This document shows, piece by piece, positions 1 through 41,867 of a stretch of DNA of 64,000 nucleotides. The notes under the pieces are model-generated. The model was not told the origin of the DNA. It saw only the letters and a program-made list of their open reading frames with translations, and searched no databases. Both the position numbers and the translations under genes were made by a program. The stretch is from Salarias fasciatus (taxonomy: Eukaryota; Chordata; Actinopteri; Blenniiformes; Blenniidae), in the NCBI RefSeq assembly GCF_902148845.1, contig NW_021941230.1:13061651-13125650 (forward strand), read 5' to 3'. How positions within the stretch are numbered: the first letter of the stretch is position 1; the number at the start of each line of letters is the position of its first letter.

Positions 1-1359
1 CTGCATTTCGACCCAGCGGCGTGCGCGAGGCCACGCCGGCCCCATTACTGCTGCCTGCTGTAAAGTGCACAACATCATATCTGCTGGGAAACTTATCGAT
101 TTCCCATTTTCAAGTCAAGGCGACACTCACAGGGGCTCGTGCGGTTTCAGATCGATGGCCGAGGAGCGTCGCTGAGACAGCATAATAATGGATAATGCAA
201 TGAGTCATTTGCAGTTTGATCCATCCAAACATGCAGTTTCTGCTCCTCAATTTCAACTCCGTAACCGCTTTTTGCGCAAACTCATCTGAAGTACGTACTG
301 GCATTGGCTGTAGATATTCCTGGAGGTTATGTTTTATTTGAGGTTTCAGTCTGCCATGTCTTGTCACAGTAAAATGTCACAGTGATCCATCAACGGTACG
401 TCTAACAGGAAGACCCGGTGATGACTGGGCTCCTTGCAGCTGTCGTCAGTGTGACAGAGCCAGATACCCTGATATTCTCATTAGGGACAATATCCAGATA
501 GCTTCCTGATGACATTACCCATCAAATCCTGGAATCTCCAAACGTCCCGTTACCGTCACACACTGGGAACAGTCGGTGAATCATGCTGTCTGCTCCCATG
601 ATTTCCCCTGATAATTTCATGTCTCATTAATATTGTGGTTTGAGTAAACTTTCCAAAACCAGACATTGTTTAAACGTATGATTATTTCATCATGTTAAAA
701 GCTTATTTTGATAGAATTTCACATAGAATACTCTGCTGTGTGTTGCAAAATCTGCTCCATCAGAGTGGAAATGAAGGAGGCATTCAAGTACATATTTGAC
801 AGACAAAGATCAAAATCAGGTTGTGGGTGGGCAACAACCACTGAACATGTTTTTCCATTGATAATAATCAAATTCCTATCCGTCTTTAGAACTAATTTAG
901 ATGTTAACGTTTCACAGTGACCTGAAACAAGCAGACGTGTTCATGTTTTTTTGAAGTATTTTCAAGCATAGGTGCATTTTTTAAACACATGGTACTAGAA
1001 TAGGCAGCTGAGTCAGCTCTGCTTCCTGTGTGCGCTGTGGCATCAGAGCCACTAAATGGCCTATTGTGTTATGAATAGCTGCACGTTCGCTAAATGCTCT
1101 GTGATATAGCTGCAGCTACACACCACTGTCTTCGGTTGATTGCTTTCTGACAACAGTGTTTAGTTAAAAGACTCAAAACCACAAAAGCATCCGTCAGCGG
1201 AGACGACGAGACTTCAGATCAGACACGTTTGTGGATTTTCACTACAGAGTGGGGAAATTAAGTAGACTCTTAATTACAGAATGATCCAGTTGTTATTTTT
1301 CTCTTGTGTGTCGTTTCACACTGATGCGTTCAAATGTGTGCAATCTGCGGAGCTCTTAC
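1..1359 (-). other. ptger2: ptger2 intron running off the left edge
   Basis: The ptger2 coding exon ends at a good minus-strand donor (GTAAGA, complement at 1354-1359), so this stretch should be the intron leading to the last coding exon. I looked for the conserved TM7 segment (NSIIDPWV-like) and the C-tail on the minus strand and did not find them, so that exon probably lies beyond the window. Nothing else is recognisable here. Confidence 0.6.
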
Positions 1360-2181
1360 CACCAGGGGCAGCGTGCAGACGATGAAGATGATGGTCATGA
1401 AGACCAGCATGATCAAGTGCTCGACCTCCTCCGCCATGGACGTCTGCCGGCGATCGCTGCTGGATCTGGCGGTCACCATCATGGAGCCGTTCCTTTTCCG
1501 GCGCTGGTACATCTTGAACAGGTGGTACATCACGAAGCCATTGCACGCCACGATGGCCAGCACCAGCACCAGCATGACGGAGGCGTACAGGTTGGCGTAG
1601 GCTCGGTCCTCGGGGTTCTTTGGGTTCATGTCGATGAAGCACCACGTGCCGGGGCAGTACTGAACATATTCGCCGAATCCCGCCAACGGGAGCAGACAGA
1701 ACAACGTACACAGCACGTAGACCAGGGGGATCGTGACGTAGGCACACTTCTTGGTGACGTAGCGGCTGTACAGGTACGGGTACCCAATGGCGAAGCATCT
1801 CTCCAGCGCCGTGGTGAGAAGCAGCGACATGGTGGCCAGGCTGAAGAAAGTCATGGTGACGCCGAAGTAGCGACAGACGTTGACAGTTTCACGTGACATC
1901 TCGATGAGGGTGGTGTTCCGAGAGTAGGACAGCTGCACGATGGGGCTGATCAGGCAGGTCCCCGCCAGGTCTGTGACCACCAGCGACGTGATGAGGACAT
2001 GGAACAGCGCCCGCCGCCACGTGCCCCCGGCCTTCATGTCCCGGCGCCGTCTGATCTCCAGGATGACCAGAGCTGCCACATTGCCGAAGATGCCCGCGCC
2101 AAACATAATGGCGCTGATGGTCGGGGTCTTCGTGGCGTCGATGTGGGTCTTCTGGTGGCAATGCTCTTCCTCTAAATGCAT
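1360..2181 (-). CDS. ptger2: Prostaglandin E2 receptor EP2 subtype, coding exon 1 (partial gene)
   Basis: Gs-coupled GPCR of the plasma membrane that binds prostaglandin E2 and raises cAMP. The exon encodes about 274 residues covering TM1 to TM6. Visible hallmarks are SAIMFGAGIFGN in TM1, FHVLITSLVVTDLAGTCLIS in TM2, an ALERC motif in place of DRY after TM3, the prostanoid-receptor loop signature QYCPGTWCFI, and EEVEHLIMLVFMTI leading into TM6. A glycosylation site (RNTT) lies in the first outer loop. The exon stops after CTLPLV at a GTAAGA donor, which matches the known EP2 intron at the end of TM6; TM7 and the tail are off the left edge. I chose the ATG at 2181 because the longer open frame has no upstream ATG. 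Human gene order PTGER2-NID2 supports the call. EP4 and DP1 fit the TM6 and loop residues less well. Confidence 0.9.
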
Positions 2182-2276
2182 TGCTCGTGAAAACGGCCTC
2201 GATTCACTCAGGAAATGGGTCAATGCCTCCAAAAATGCATCAGGAATACAAATTTAAGTCGCCGTCTGCAGCCATC
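2182..2276 (-). other. ptger2: ptger2 5' leader in the coding exon, with two upstream ORFs
   Basis: A strong minus-strand acceptor (TTTCTTTGCAG) lies at 2277 onward, so the leader starts at 2276. It holds two short upstream ORFs before the receptor ATG: one of 11 codons at 2275-2240 and one of 6 codons at 2240-2220, which overlap in an ATGA-like junction. Both end before the main start, so they could lower receptor translation. That effect is inferred. Confidence 0.55.
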
Positions 2277-4152
2277 CTGCAAAGAAACAGATCGATATTT
2301 GAGAGTTGATTTATTTGGACATTAAGTACCCATGAGAGCTACATTTCAGAACAAAGTAGAGCCAAAGATGAAGCCATCAGTTTAAGTTCGCTCGCGGCTT
2401 CTGTTTGTCAGGCAACACACTCGAAGTGTACACAGCAGCCATGGACAAGTTGATCCTGAGCCATAAATACCACTCGAGTCCACAGCGGGGGGGTCGAAGA
2501 GCCACGAAACGACACAAGACAAAATAAACACATAAAATCAGCACACAGAGAAATCACTTCAACAAACCGACAAATATGAAAGAACATAAAGAGGATGATA
2601 GAATTATGACACTTAGAACTGTCCTATGGTAATAAATCAAATCTAAAATTATCACGAGAAGATATTTAAGACTGACACAGAAAGAGAAGCGAATCACCAC
2701 AGAATAACAAAAACCTGCAAAATGTCCCCGAAAATACACAAAACTACTACAACTCCACAGTGAGGCATTAGTAATCAGGAAAAGATTAAAAACAGCCTCA
2801 GATATGCAAAGTCAAACAGGCAGAAGTCACCTCAGAGCCAGAATGACCACAAAGAAATTTAAAGCTACAAAGAGATGCAATTATAAAGACTGACAATGAC
2901 TCCAGACAACCCAAAACAACTTTTATAACAGCCAACGAAATACATTGACCTCAATGAGACACCAAAAGTCCAGAGAGAAACATGAAGCTATGGAGAGATA
3001 AAAATAAGTAGAAGAAACAGACCACCAGTGACACATATTGACCCCAAGAAGCCACAAAGGAACCGTCAAGAGACAGAACGGAGACATACTGTAGATCGAC
3101 CACGGAAAGACACAGAATCAATACCTTGCATTAGTGTTTGTATTAGAATACAACTAGAATTATCTCTCAGTGCATCTCACTTATTATTACTCCTTCAAAT
3201 TGTGTATAATTGTTTCCTCATTTGTAAAGCATGTTAATGACTCCCGTTGTTTACTGACTCTGATCAGACACTGTATAAATAGACATCTGAGTTTTTCTGT
3301 CACTGACCTGACCTCTCACAAAAACAAAAAAAATAAACTACTGTGGAGAATCCCAGTGCTTTCATTCTCGTTATTGTTTAAGTTTTGCTGATTGTGAAAT
3401 CCCAATTAGTTCCTCTTCTGCCCCAGCTCTTAAAAAGAAAAAGTCCATTTCAAGATCTCAGAGAGAAACATGCACCTACACCGTTTTTTTCCAACAGAAA
3501 TTCACGCTGAGTCAGAGAAAAAGTTGCACGGAGGTTATCTTGTTTCCCATGATCATGATCCAAACAGCTGCTGCATTACTCAGAGAAACGTGAGAATCTT
3601 ACTTAAAATCCATCATATTGTGTGTTTTAGTCCGCTTGTTTGGCATAGGGTGCGTGTGTGTGCCTTCGCTGTCAATGGGTGTGTAACAAAGAAACTGGCT
3701 CACTTAAATTTTCTTCTGGAATAAGGATTTCAAGTGTCTCCGAATTAAAAAAAAAAAAAAAAACAGAATACGCTTGTTTTCCAATTAACCCCTTGAAAAC
3801 ACCGTTCAGTGATTTTAAATGTCTAGCTTTACTTTCATATGCATTATTTTAATTTGTTTATTCACTTTAGAGTGCCAGTGTGGACATGGAGACTCGTCTG
3901 TCGATTACTGCACGCCTCAGGAGAGAACAAGTCAATGGCAAAAATTGCGCTCCGGATGGAAATAAAAACATCCGTGTAAAGTGGATTCAAGCCGAACTGA
4001 ACTTTAGTTAATTGAAGAATAAAATGACCCGGAAGAAACGTGAACTATTAGGTTGTAGAGTTTCTCACTCTCTAAGTGGAGTTTTGAATGAGCTCGCGCT
4101 GTATGAGACAAACAAAACACGCGCTCAAAAAGCATACAAATAAAGTTCTCAC
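2277..4152 (-). other. ptger2: ptger2 5' UTR intron
   Basis: The stretch is bounded by a GTGAGAAC donor (complement at 4145-4152) and the acceptor at 2277. Its 2470-3110 part is a decayed tandem repeat, listed separately. No coding region is visible. Confidence 0.5.
2470..3110 (+). repeat. Decayed CACAAAGA-type tandem repeat patch
   Basis: Loose copies of an A/C-rich unit recur at about 20 nt spacing (for example GACCACAAAGAAA, TACAAAGAGATGC and CCACAAAGGAAC). The same low-complexity style appears near 24.6 kb and 35.8 kb, and in reverse at 4.6 kb and 38.4 kb. This looks like the degenerate minisatellite common in teleost introns. Units are too diverged to set a clean period by eye. Confidence 0.45.
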
Positions 4153-4270
4153 CTAACCGTTCGTTGCGTCCCGCCGCGTCGGATTTGGCTCAGTTTTTTT
4201 CTCGCTTTCGGTTCGGTCTGTCGTGAAATAAATCCACGTGTGGCACTTCTATCTCCGTCTCGGAAGGTGC
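4153..4270 (-). other. ptger2: Probable noncoding first exon of ptger2
   Basis: A textbook donor (AG before GTGAGAAC on the minus strand) ends this GC-rich stretch. It lies just downstream, in transcription direction, of a CpG-rich region with a cAMP response element. The start site is not known; 4270 is only a plausible limit. Confidence 0.4.
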
Positions 4271-4350
4271 GGTGCGGTGCTGTGCGGGGCGAGGCGCGCG
4301 CCGCTGTGATGAAGCGGGCATGAATGGACCTGGTACTAGGGGCCGCGCGC

Positions 4351-4363
4351 TGACGTCACACGT
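4351..4363. promoter_or_regulatory. ptger2: Consensus CRE (TGACGTCA) next to an E-box in a CpG-rich promoter
   Basis: The palindromic full CRE sits at 4351-4358 and a CACGTG E-box at 4358-4363, inside a CpG-rich stretch (about 4160-4420). It lies just upstream of the inferred first ptger2 exon. CREB-family factors bind full CREs. Since EP2 itself raises cAMP, positive feedback is possible, but this is inferred. Confidence 0.5.
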
Positions 4364-4441
4364 GTGCGTGAGCCCACCTCTGCGGGGCGCACATGCCGGG
4401 GCTCGTTACGGTTCCAGACGATTAATGATTACTTTCTCGTC

Positions 4442-4500
<59 letters not shown>
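4442..4500 (+). repeat. (TTAT)n microsatellite
   Basis: About 15 perfect tetranucleotide units in the ptger2-nid2 intergenic region. Confidence 0.95.
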
Positions 4501-4501
<1 letters not shown>

Positions 4502-4905
4502 ATCTTTTTGGTGATTGTGTTTCTTGTAAAAAAAAAATATGCATTTTAACTTGTATTGTGGTTTTCTTGGTTGTACTGTTTTGGTTTTGCTGCCTGATTA
4601 TGTCAGGATTTAGAGTTTCAGTCCCTTCATCACCATTCATGCCAGTTTGATCCGTTTTCAGTCAGTGGATTGGACATAGCTGTAATTATTTTGTGTCTTT
4701 CTGCACTTTTTATGCTAAAGCTCACAGTCATTTTGTGTTTTATATGGTCTTCTTGCTTTATTTTGTGCTCACTGTGCTATTTTCAGGCATTTTAATGATC
4801 ATATGTGTCCCTTGGAGGCTCTTTGACCTTTGCACCCCCTGTAACTGTGCCCGGTTGGCTGACTCTTCCGTGAATGTGCAAAATGAGTGAGACTGCTTCC
4901 TTTAA

Positions 4906-4908
<3 letters not shown>

Positions 4909-4968
<60 letters not shown>
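4909..4968 (+). repeat. (GA)n microsatellite
   Basis: About 30 perfect dinucleotide units. Confidence 0.95.
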
Positions 4969-4970
<2 letters not shown>

Positions 4971-7270
4971 CTCAGTCCTTTTGAAGTCCCTGCTGTATCC
5001 CAAATGTATCAGATCCAGTTTCCACATGCAACAGAAAAAAGACTTAAACTTGAAATACTCCCTCTGTGCAAGGTGATATTTTGGGATTATCATACAAGTG
5101 TGTGTGCTCATGTCTGTGCTCTGCTCTCAAATGTCACATGTGATGCCAAACCATCTGAAGCATGTCTGAAAGACTGTGGGACATGCATTTTGCTGTCTGA
5201 GGTTCCCATAAAGATCTACTGGTTTAGAGCGTGTTATTTCCCATTGGGCTGAATATAAAGCTTTTATCGGTTGATTCCTCTTGTGTGTGGGTGAGTGTGT
5301 GGTGATTTAATACATTTAATACAGCGAGCATGACGTGGACCATCATGATTTTAAAAGCCTCATAATGCAACTGTTTTTAAAAATAGAATGAAAGACTAAC
5401 AGGGTCCGAAAAGTGGCTGTGATGTACACTGAAAGCCCTCAAATGACCAGAGCACTTGGGTGCTTTTATTCATACCCATTAACCGCTTCTTAATTGTACT
5501 GTATTGGCATCACTTCATCCCATCTTCAACCCATCCTCCTCCATCAATATCTCCTGTATAATCACACATTGTGGTTTTTTAATATTCTCTGCTCTGAATT
5601 TAAATGCATTTATAGTTGGGATGTCATTGTTTCATAAAGGAAATTTCACTTAATATGTATTTTTCTCTATCGCTCTTTGTTTTCCTTTTGTGGGTCCCTC
5701 TCTCTCTGCTCGTTCCTCTGCCCTCTGGCCGATGCTACAGACCCCCTTTCCTCACCTCTCTTTCCTTTTCCCCTTAATGTCCTTTTTATGACTTGTTTCC
5801 TCCTAGTTTTTCCATATTGCATTTCTCTCTTTCAGTTCCCATTCTTTGTTCTTTTATATACCAGTATCTATTCAAATTTTCTTTTTCAGTTCCCTTTCCA
5901 CTGTCTTTCCTCTCATGATCTTACTTTATTACTCTTGGTTCTGCTAATTTACCTTCTTTCTTTAATTCTTCCTTTCACTTATGAAAAGTCATCATCACGA
6001 TAAGAAAGAAAGATTTCCACTTTTGACCTCTTTATAAAATAACACCTTTGGAAGTTAAAATTTCCATTTCCATGCTCAGTCCGAAAATTAAACATGATGA
6101 GGAGGATATTCTCTCTCAGCACAGTACTGAAGCTGTCAGCTCTCTCGTGCTCTTCTGCTGGTAAACAGCCTTTGCTGAGGGCATGGCACTAGTCAAAATG
6201 CTGACAAGTGCTCCATGTATTGTCTGCCTTTCACGTGCACGTGCACGCGCACGCGCTGCAGCTCTTGATGGATGTGTGTGCTGCAGCCTGGTAAATGTTC
6301 TGGTCTGAATCATTCATGAGTTCATTGATTTTTGGTAAATATTGGATTTCACAGCTGAAGCCTCACCGGTCAGCACCCTGTAATTACACTGTGGAAGAGA
6401 GACAGACCCTGCAACGAGAATGTGATTTTATGAGAATATAGTCATGAAACCTTTAAATCCACCGAGTAAACTACTTCTCAGTAGTTTAGTTGTTGTGGAT
6501 TGTCCAGGATTTGTTTAGAGTGTAATTTGTAACAGCAACCTTTGTGCATGGAAACATTACTTTTATAGCACATTTCATCAACGAGGCCAATTTACAGCCT
6601 ACATTCTTGAAAAATAACAGATATTTGTGTTTTTACAGTTAAGAGGTAATAAAATTCTCATGTTGTTTCAGAATCTCAGTTTGACGTTTGGCTCCATCTA
6701 GTGGTTAATTTGAGTAAGTACAATAGCATCTCTGTAGCTCTTAGCATTGTGCCATGTGTTCTTCTTTTTCCTCATTATCCTTGAAAGCTGTGTGAAACTT
6801 TAGTGGTGAATTGTTGGTTTTATGATCTGTCCCACAGATATGAGGCAGTTGGATTAAACTGGACAAGAAGATAACATCACTCCATCTGAAAGAAAAATGA
6901 TCCAGCTCCTGTTAGCAAGTTGAACTGGAAGATGAACTCTAAGGTAGTTTTACACTGTTTATCATTTGCATCTGATGCGTCTTCTTAGCATTGGTCAACG
7001 ATATTATAATCATATATAAGAATGTATTGCTCCTTTTTATGTACTGTGGCTGCATGGGCCGTTTGGATTTCAGGCCATGACACTTTGAAAAAAAAAATGG
7101 AATTCAACAAGAATTTTTCACTCTTCCCAGGTTTATTTTTATTTCTTTTCTTTTCTTTTTCTTTTTTTTTCTGCATCTAAAGATTAGCTACGAACACCAT
7201 CGTTATTACTATTATAAATTATTAAAATGTGATTTTACTCACTTCATGTGTTGCAGTACGCGTTTGGTGA

Positions 7271-7283
7271 CACGAGGGGGCGC
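7271..7283 (+). promoter_or_regulatory. CTCF-like motif upstream of nid2
   Basis: CACGAGGGGGCGC matches the core of the vertebrate CTCF consensus. It lies between the divergent ptger2 and nid2 genes, 0.5 kb before the nid2 start. Motif match only. Confidence 0.35.
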
Positions 7284-7643
7284 AATATGTCCAGTAAGAA
7301 AAAGTTTCATTCACAACTTTCAGAAACTGCATGAATGACTCAAATATACAGTTATCATGTAACTGAAGCATTGCTGAATGTGCCTGTATGAAGTGATTAA
7401 ATGCATGTAAATTAGAAATTCTATATTTAACTACTATTTTAAACGTTATATTCCTGTGTGTGTGACTGTGTGTGTGATTGTGTATGTGTGTGTGTGTGTG
7501 TGTGATTGTGTTTCTCTGTCAGTGTTGGGAAACAGATAAAGTTACATCCGGATTAAAAATGCTGTATTTGTCTTCCGGCTAATACGAGCCAGATGTTACC
7601 TCCAGCAGCACCCGGTCCTACCCGTCACTCAGTGACCCTCAGA

Positions 7644-7725
7644 CCAATCAGAGCCGGCCTGGACTCCTCCCACCATCCCTGCAGAGAAAGAGAGGGCTCA
7701 GATGGAGCGGAGGAGGAGTAAGTGA
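7644..7725 (+). promoter_or_regulatory. nid2: nid2 proximal promoter elements and a short upstream ORF
   Basis: A CCAAT box (7644-7648, GACCAATCAG context) lies about 160 nt before the nid2 ATG. A seven-codon upstream ORF runs 7702-7725 and closes before the main start. I see no TATA box; the start site is unknown. Confidence 0.4.
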
Positions 7726-7807
7726 GTTCTTCTTTCAGCTCTCCTCTCAGAGTCCAGCTGTACCTCTCTCCCTTCTTCTCCCCCGATCACGTCCCCGGCT
7801 CTCTGCG

Positions 7808-33923
<26,116 letters not shown>

Positions 33924-33955
33924 TTACTGTCATTAGGGACTCTGTCACCGCATCT

Positions 33956-34058
<103 letters not shown>

Positions 34059-34099
34059 ATTGGTCTGTGTGCAGTGCTATCACCCCACCAGATGTCACT

Positions 34100-35340
34100 T
34101 CAGCCTCAAAGCCTCCATTTGCACACCTGAGGAGCGAACGCCTTCCTCTGCACGGTGCATTCAGGTTCAGCACTGAATGTGGGTCACCAGAGTTTCCCTC
34201 TGGAATGCACCTCTTTCAGAGAATTCTGGAGTCGAGTGTTTGAAGTCAGCTTTGTTCTCATGGATGTGTGTTCGATGGAGGAAGAAAGCCGAGGTCAAGC
34301 AGACAGACTTTAGAAAAGTTCCTCGAAACGATTTCAAAATAACACTTCATTGATTTCATGTCTCTGTTGTGCAAAATACAGAAGATATTTTAAGAGCGAC
34401 ATGAAATATTTCAGCGTATATGAAGGTACAGATCAAATCCTACGAAGTCCTAAACTTCATGAACCGATCATCTTGATCATTATTTCTGCTGCCTGAGATT
34501 TTGGGCTCCAAAGAAGGATGTTTTAAATATTTTCTTTGTAATAAATCAACATCAGTTCCTGACAGAGCTGCATTTTTTTTTTTTAATATTTACAGGAGAT
34601 TGGCTCAAATTTGTAACAAAAGCAGCAACCAAATAAAGCATAGCGTCACATACTTATAAAATCAGCTTATTTTTGTCTGAAAAAAAAATCTGTTTCATCA
34701 CCTCTCATCCAGAAAACAGCCACACAGCTGGCTCACACCCACAACTCCTCACCGATATATATATATATATGTGTGTGTGTGGTGACTTAAGACTCTGGTA
34801 TGAAATACTCATGAACAATGATTACACAGCTGTGTGTCACCCTCTACTTGTGACTATTGTGTGTGTGTATGTGTGTGCGTGTGCACAAACAAGACCAAAG
34901 AGCAAAGATCACACAGCTGTGTGCGAGCGGTCTACCTGTAGTTTGTGTGTTTGATGTGCTGATGCCTGCAGATGGCCTCCAGTCCGTTCAAAGCCTCGCC
35001 TTAAACACCTCCAAAGTACAAAGTAGGCCTCTAAACACAGGATAATCCCCAAAGTAGCACCTTGGCAGATGTTGCCGTGGAAAGCGGCGCACATCTGCCC
35101 AGCGTCCCCGCTTGTCGAGGGCTTAGAGCGCACACGCTCTTCACACAGCTAATTCTCATGCAGCGTGAGTGGATAAGTGCAGGGCTTCGGGTGGACGGAG
35201 GGGCTGTTTGTTCTGTCATTACGCCGCATTCAGACTCACACAGGAAAGGAAACTCGGACCCCGTAACGCCTCGTTTCCACCCCGACGTGAAGAGACGCGC
35301 CTCCGCGAGGAAATGACGTGACGGAGCCGTGTGCTTTTTG
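34100..35340 (+). other. Region after the last clear nid2 exon; no gene seen
   Basis: If nid2 is spliced to 35352 this is its last intron; otherwise it is 3' UTR or intergenic. It contains (AT)n(GT)n at 34755-34781 and nothing gene-like. Confidence 0.4.
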
Positions 35341-35352
35341 TTTTTCTGACAG

Positions 35353-35699
35353 AGAGCCTCTAACGACGGACCGGCGGCCGCAGGGTCCTTTTGGTGCTAA
35401 TGGTCAGTTGTGGAGGGGGGCGGTGGGGGAGCCATCCCCGGACAGAGGACGGGACCGCAGCTGTCTCCGGTGTCCCTCAGAAGGAAAGGATGCTCAGGAG
35501 GAAGCGAGGTGGCTTCCCATTATCCCGATGAGCAGTCAGAGCCAATCCTTACCCCCTCCACACGTCCCCACTCCCCACTATCTCACCTTTTAAAGATATA
35601 ACCCACAGCTTTGTAAATTTGTTTTATACCTCATTTTTATTTTTTTTTTTACTGTATTTTGTATTTTTGTGAGTTTTTTTTCTATCAATTAAAGCTACA

Positions 35700-35700
<1 letters not shown>
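35353..35700 (+). other. nid2: Candidate nid2 terminal exon and 3' UTR
   Basis: A T-rich tract ending TTTTTCTGACAG forms a strong acceptor at 35352. Joined in phase, the next bases give Glu-Ser-Leu-stop. An ATTAAA polyadenylation signal follows at 35688-35693 in T-rich DNA. The alternative is read-through of the donor at 33898 with a stop at 33923. Confidence 0.4.
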
Positions 35701-39448
<3,748 letters not shown>

Positions 39449-39530
39449 CTTTTTCGCTGATTTCAGCGTTAATCTGGGCTATCTCCTGCTAACCTACCCG
39501 GTTCGGACTGCGAGCAGGCAGATGTGGCTC

Positions 39531-39556
39531 TGCGCATGCGCAATCCCAACTTCCTG
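39531..39556. promoter_or_regulatory. rtraf: NRF1 and ETS motifs in the rtraf promoter
   Basis: The palindrome TGCGCATGCGCA (39531-39542) is a full NRF1 site. ACTTCCTG (39549-39556) is an ETS site in reverse. Both lie about 85-110 nt upstream of the rtraf ATG, with no TATA box, as expected of a housekeeping promoter. Confidence 0.6.
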
Positions 39557-39599
39557 TCACAGGCGACAAGTTTATAAAAAAATCTGAGGAGCTGCAACG

Positions 39600-40136
39600 G
39601 GCTCGGGTTAGCAAATAATTCTTATTTACCCTATTATAAGTCTATATCCTATATTTACAAAGAAAATTGAAAAACTATTCCTTCACAAAAAAATATAAAT
39701 ATAGAAAACCCCAAAATATTTCAGCAGGGTCTTAGTGCACGTAAAGCAGTGTTAAGCTGTGCATGTGATTGTGTGCTATTTGGCAGCCACAGCAAGTAAC
39801 TCCCAACAACATAGTTGGACAGATACAAATGTAGAACAAATTCCAACAGGTTGTCTGCCTGTTTGTTGTGTGGCAGACTCCAGTCTGGCCTAGTCATTAG
39901 TTAGCTGGGATTGGCTGAAACACCCCCAGGATCCAGGATTAAGCAGGATGGAATATGGAGTTTGTCTCATCTTCTGTTCAAAATGTGTCTATTTAATGTG
40001 TTTTTGACCCCATCAGCTCTCCTGACCTTGTTAACACGTTCTCTTTCATACTGGTTTTCATGAGCTTTAATTTCAAAACAAATCTGACAAAAGACACATC
40101 ACAGAAAGACACGGTTTGGAAAAAAAAGCAAACTTT
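39600..40136. other. Short sap18-rtraf intergenic region
   Basis: AT-rich, no gene seen. This is where the human-14q22-like block meets the human-13q12-like block. Confidence 0.5.
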
Positions 40137-40142
40137 TTATTA
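40137..40142 (-). terminator. sap18: sap18 polyadenylation signal AATAAA
   Basis: Perfect hexamer on the minus strand, about 105 nt beyond the sap18 stop, giving a short 3' UTR. Confidence 0.65.
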
Positions 40143-40245
40143 CACATCAGTTAAAAAACACCAAGGTGAGACCATGTTAGATGACTTCAGAGAAAAAAAA
40201 AAGAAAAAACAGGCATGTGTGTCTTGTTTTTTGTGTTGTGTGTGC

Positions 40246-41738
40246 TCAGAACGGCCTCATCCTTGCGTTGAGGGGTGGAGCTCTGTTGGGAGGTGTAATG
40301 GCGATGTCCAGGTAATCTCCGATCTGGAAGCGCTGAGACTGCAGCGTCATGGAGTCATCCGCACCCTTCCTGCCAGACATAGTGCTTCCAATATCTTTCA
40401 ACCTGAGAGAAGGTGAGACACGGTTTTAGAAGCAGCTTCACATGAGCCATTAGAATCCAGGCAGTGCAATTTACCAACTGACCTGTACATCTTCCCTCTA
40501 GGATCTGGATAGACTATGGCAAAGCTAAAGTGAGTCCCTTTTTTCCTGGCCTCGGGATACACCTCCTTCACCAAACTGGTCAGCTCCTTTAGAGTGGCAT
40601 CCATCCTGAGACAAAACCACACATACCAACATTTCACATCTCTGTTTCATTGCATTTTAACTGGGTCCTTGGTTAGCACAAACCGGCTACAAAATAAAGA
40701 AAAGACCAATTGTTGATCTCACCATGTGTATATCTGCAGCTCGCTGGACGGAACGTTTCCTCTGACAAACTCATCGACTCTGTGGTGTCGACCATTGTTG
40801 GTGGTGAACACTCGTAGCAGAAGGGGGCAGGTCTGAAAGAATAATGAAGCAAGTAAAACCTCTGAGTACACAAAGCAACAGAAACACACAAATTGAACAA
40901 ATGCTTAAGTCCCATTGAATGATATTGCTTTAAGGGTACATGTGGACTCCTTCATGTTGTTTCTTTCGATTGTGTAGCTTTTGTTGCTCTTAGATAATGT
41001 CTGCATTTGTCTAATCTTTTAATGAACCAGAATTTAAATACGCTCTGCATCTTGGGAGTCTGTATACAATGTTCTGTTGTTCTTTTTTATGGACTATGAG
41101 TCTGAAATAGAGATTGCTTGATATAAAAGTGAATACTAGTAATGATGGTCCTCTCTGACCAATATAACGAGCACCACTACTCAGAGACAGACAGAAAGAC
41201 AAATCAGTGTTAAAGTACCTACTTTGATTGATACAATGAAACTAATAATTTGGCGATTTCATGAAAATTTTCCACACCGGATTTGCTGAACAGCTGGACC
41301 ACTGTGTGACATCGATTGAATCTTCTCCTATCGGCATGAGCTTTCATATTGTTATTCTATAATTATTTGTATTGCTTTTGAGACCATTATTGCAGGTCGA
41401 CATCGGAGTCCTCCATTCATAGCAACGTTAGCATTAGCATTCTCCGTAGGTTCCGGTCTGTGAAGACCTTCTAAGCGAAAAAGGGAAGATCCCTTGATGT
41501 TAACAGCATCTGAATTAAGTGCATGCGTTTCTGCGCCTTTATGTTCACTTTGAAAATAATTTTCAATCCTCCAGCCATGAACATTTCGAGTCGAGAGCTA
41601 GCAAAGCCTAGCTAGTTAGCTTGAAGCTCGACGTGTAAACAGGCTGCACAGAGCTGCTTCTTCTACCTTTTCTCGGTCGATGGGCTTCTCGGGCTCCTTC
41701 TTTATCTCCTCCTGTGTGATCCGGGATTCAAGAGCCAT
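40246..41738 (-). CDS. sap18: Histone deacetylase complex subunit SAP18
   Basis: Ubiquitin-fold protein of the Sin3-HDAC corepressor and of the ASAP (RNPS1-Acinus-SAP18) splicing complex; nuclear. Coding exons: 41667-41738, 40723-40832, 40483-40605, 40246-40402. Phases agree (0, 2, 2) and give 153 residues, the same length as human. Nearly invariant blocks: ESRITQEEIKKEPEKPIDRE, TCPLLLRVFTTNNGRHH, SSELQIYTWMDATLKELTSL, EVYPEARKKGTHFSFAIVY and FQIGDYLDIAITPPNRAPP. The only visible divergence is around PDPRGKMYRLKD, where human has VKRPGYRVKE. It is close to connexins in human 13q12, matching the next two genes here. Confidence 0.97.
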
Positions 41739-41867
41739 GCTTATGTTGCACAGATATAAATATGATGACGGAGAGGTTTAGCCTGCTCACATGGAAAACG
41801 GCTCCACTTACGGGCACAGGGAATTTCTTCTTTGTTGATTTACAATCGATCTGACTGTAGCGTCTCA

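Larger units (their letters stand above)
4505..7640. other. Intergenic region between ptger2 and nid2
   Basis: No convincing gene is visible. It holds a T/G-rich decayed repeat patch (about 4560-4860, the reverse sense of the CACAAAGA repeat), a (GA)n run, alternating purine-pyrimidine DNA near 6238-6258, and imperfect (GT)n at 7456-7510. Open frames in it are low-complexity or pyrimidine-rich. Confidence 0.6.

Noticed and set aside
1306-1896. 196-codon plus-strand frame opposite ptger2
   Set aside because: Antisense shadow of the receptor exon; composition follows the GPCR codons and no family is recognisable.
5677-6003. 108-codon Phe/Leu/Ser-rich frame upstream of nid2
   Set aside because: Pyrimidine-rich low-complexity DNA; the hydrophobicity comes from T-rich codons.
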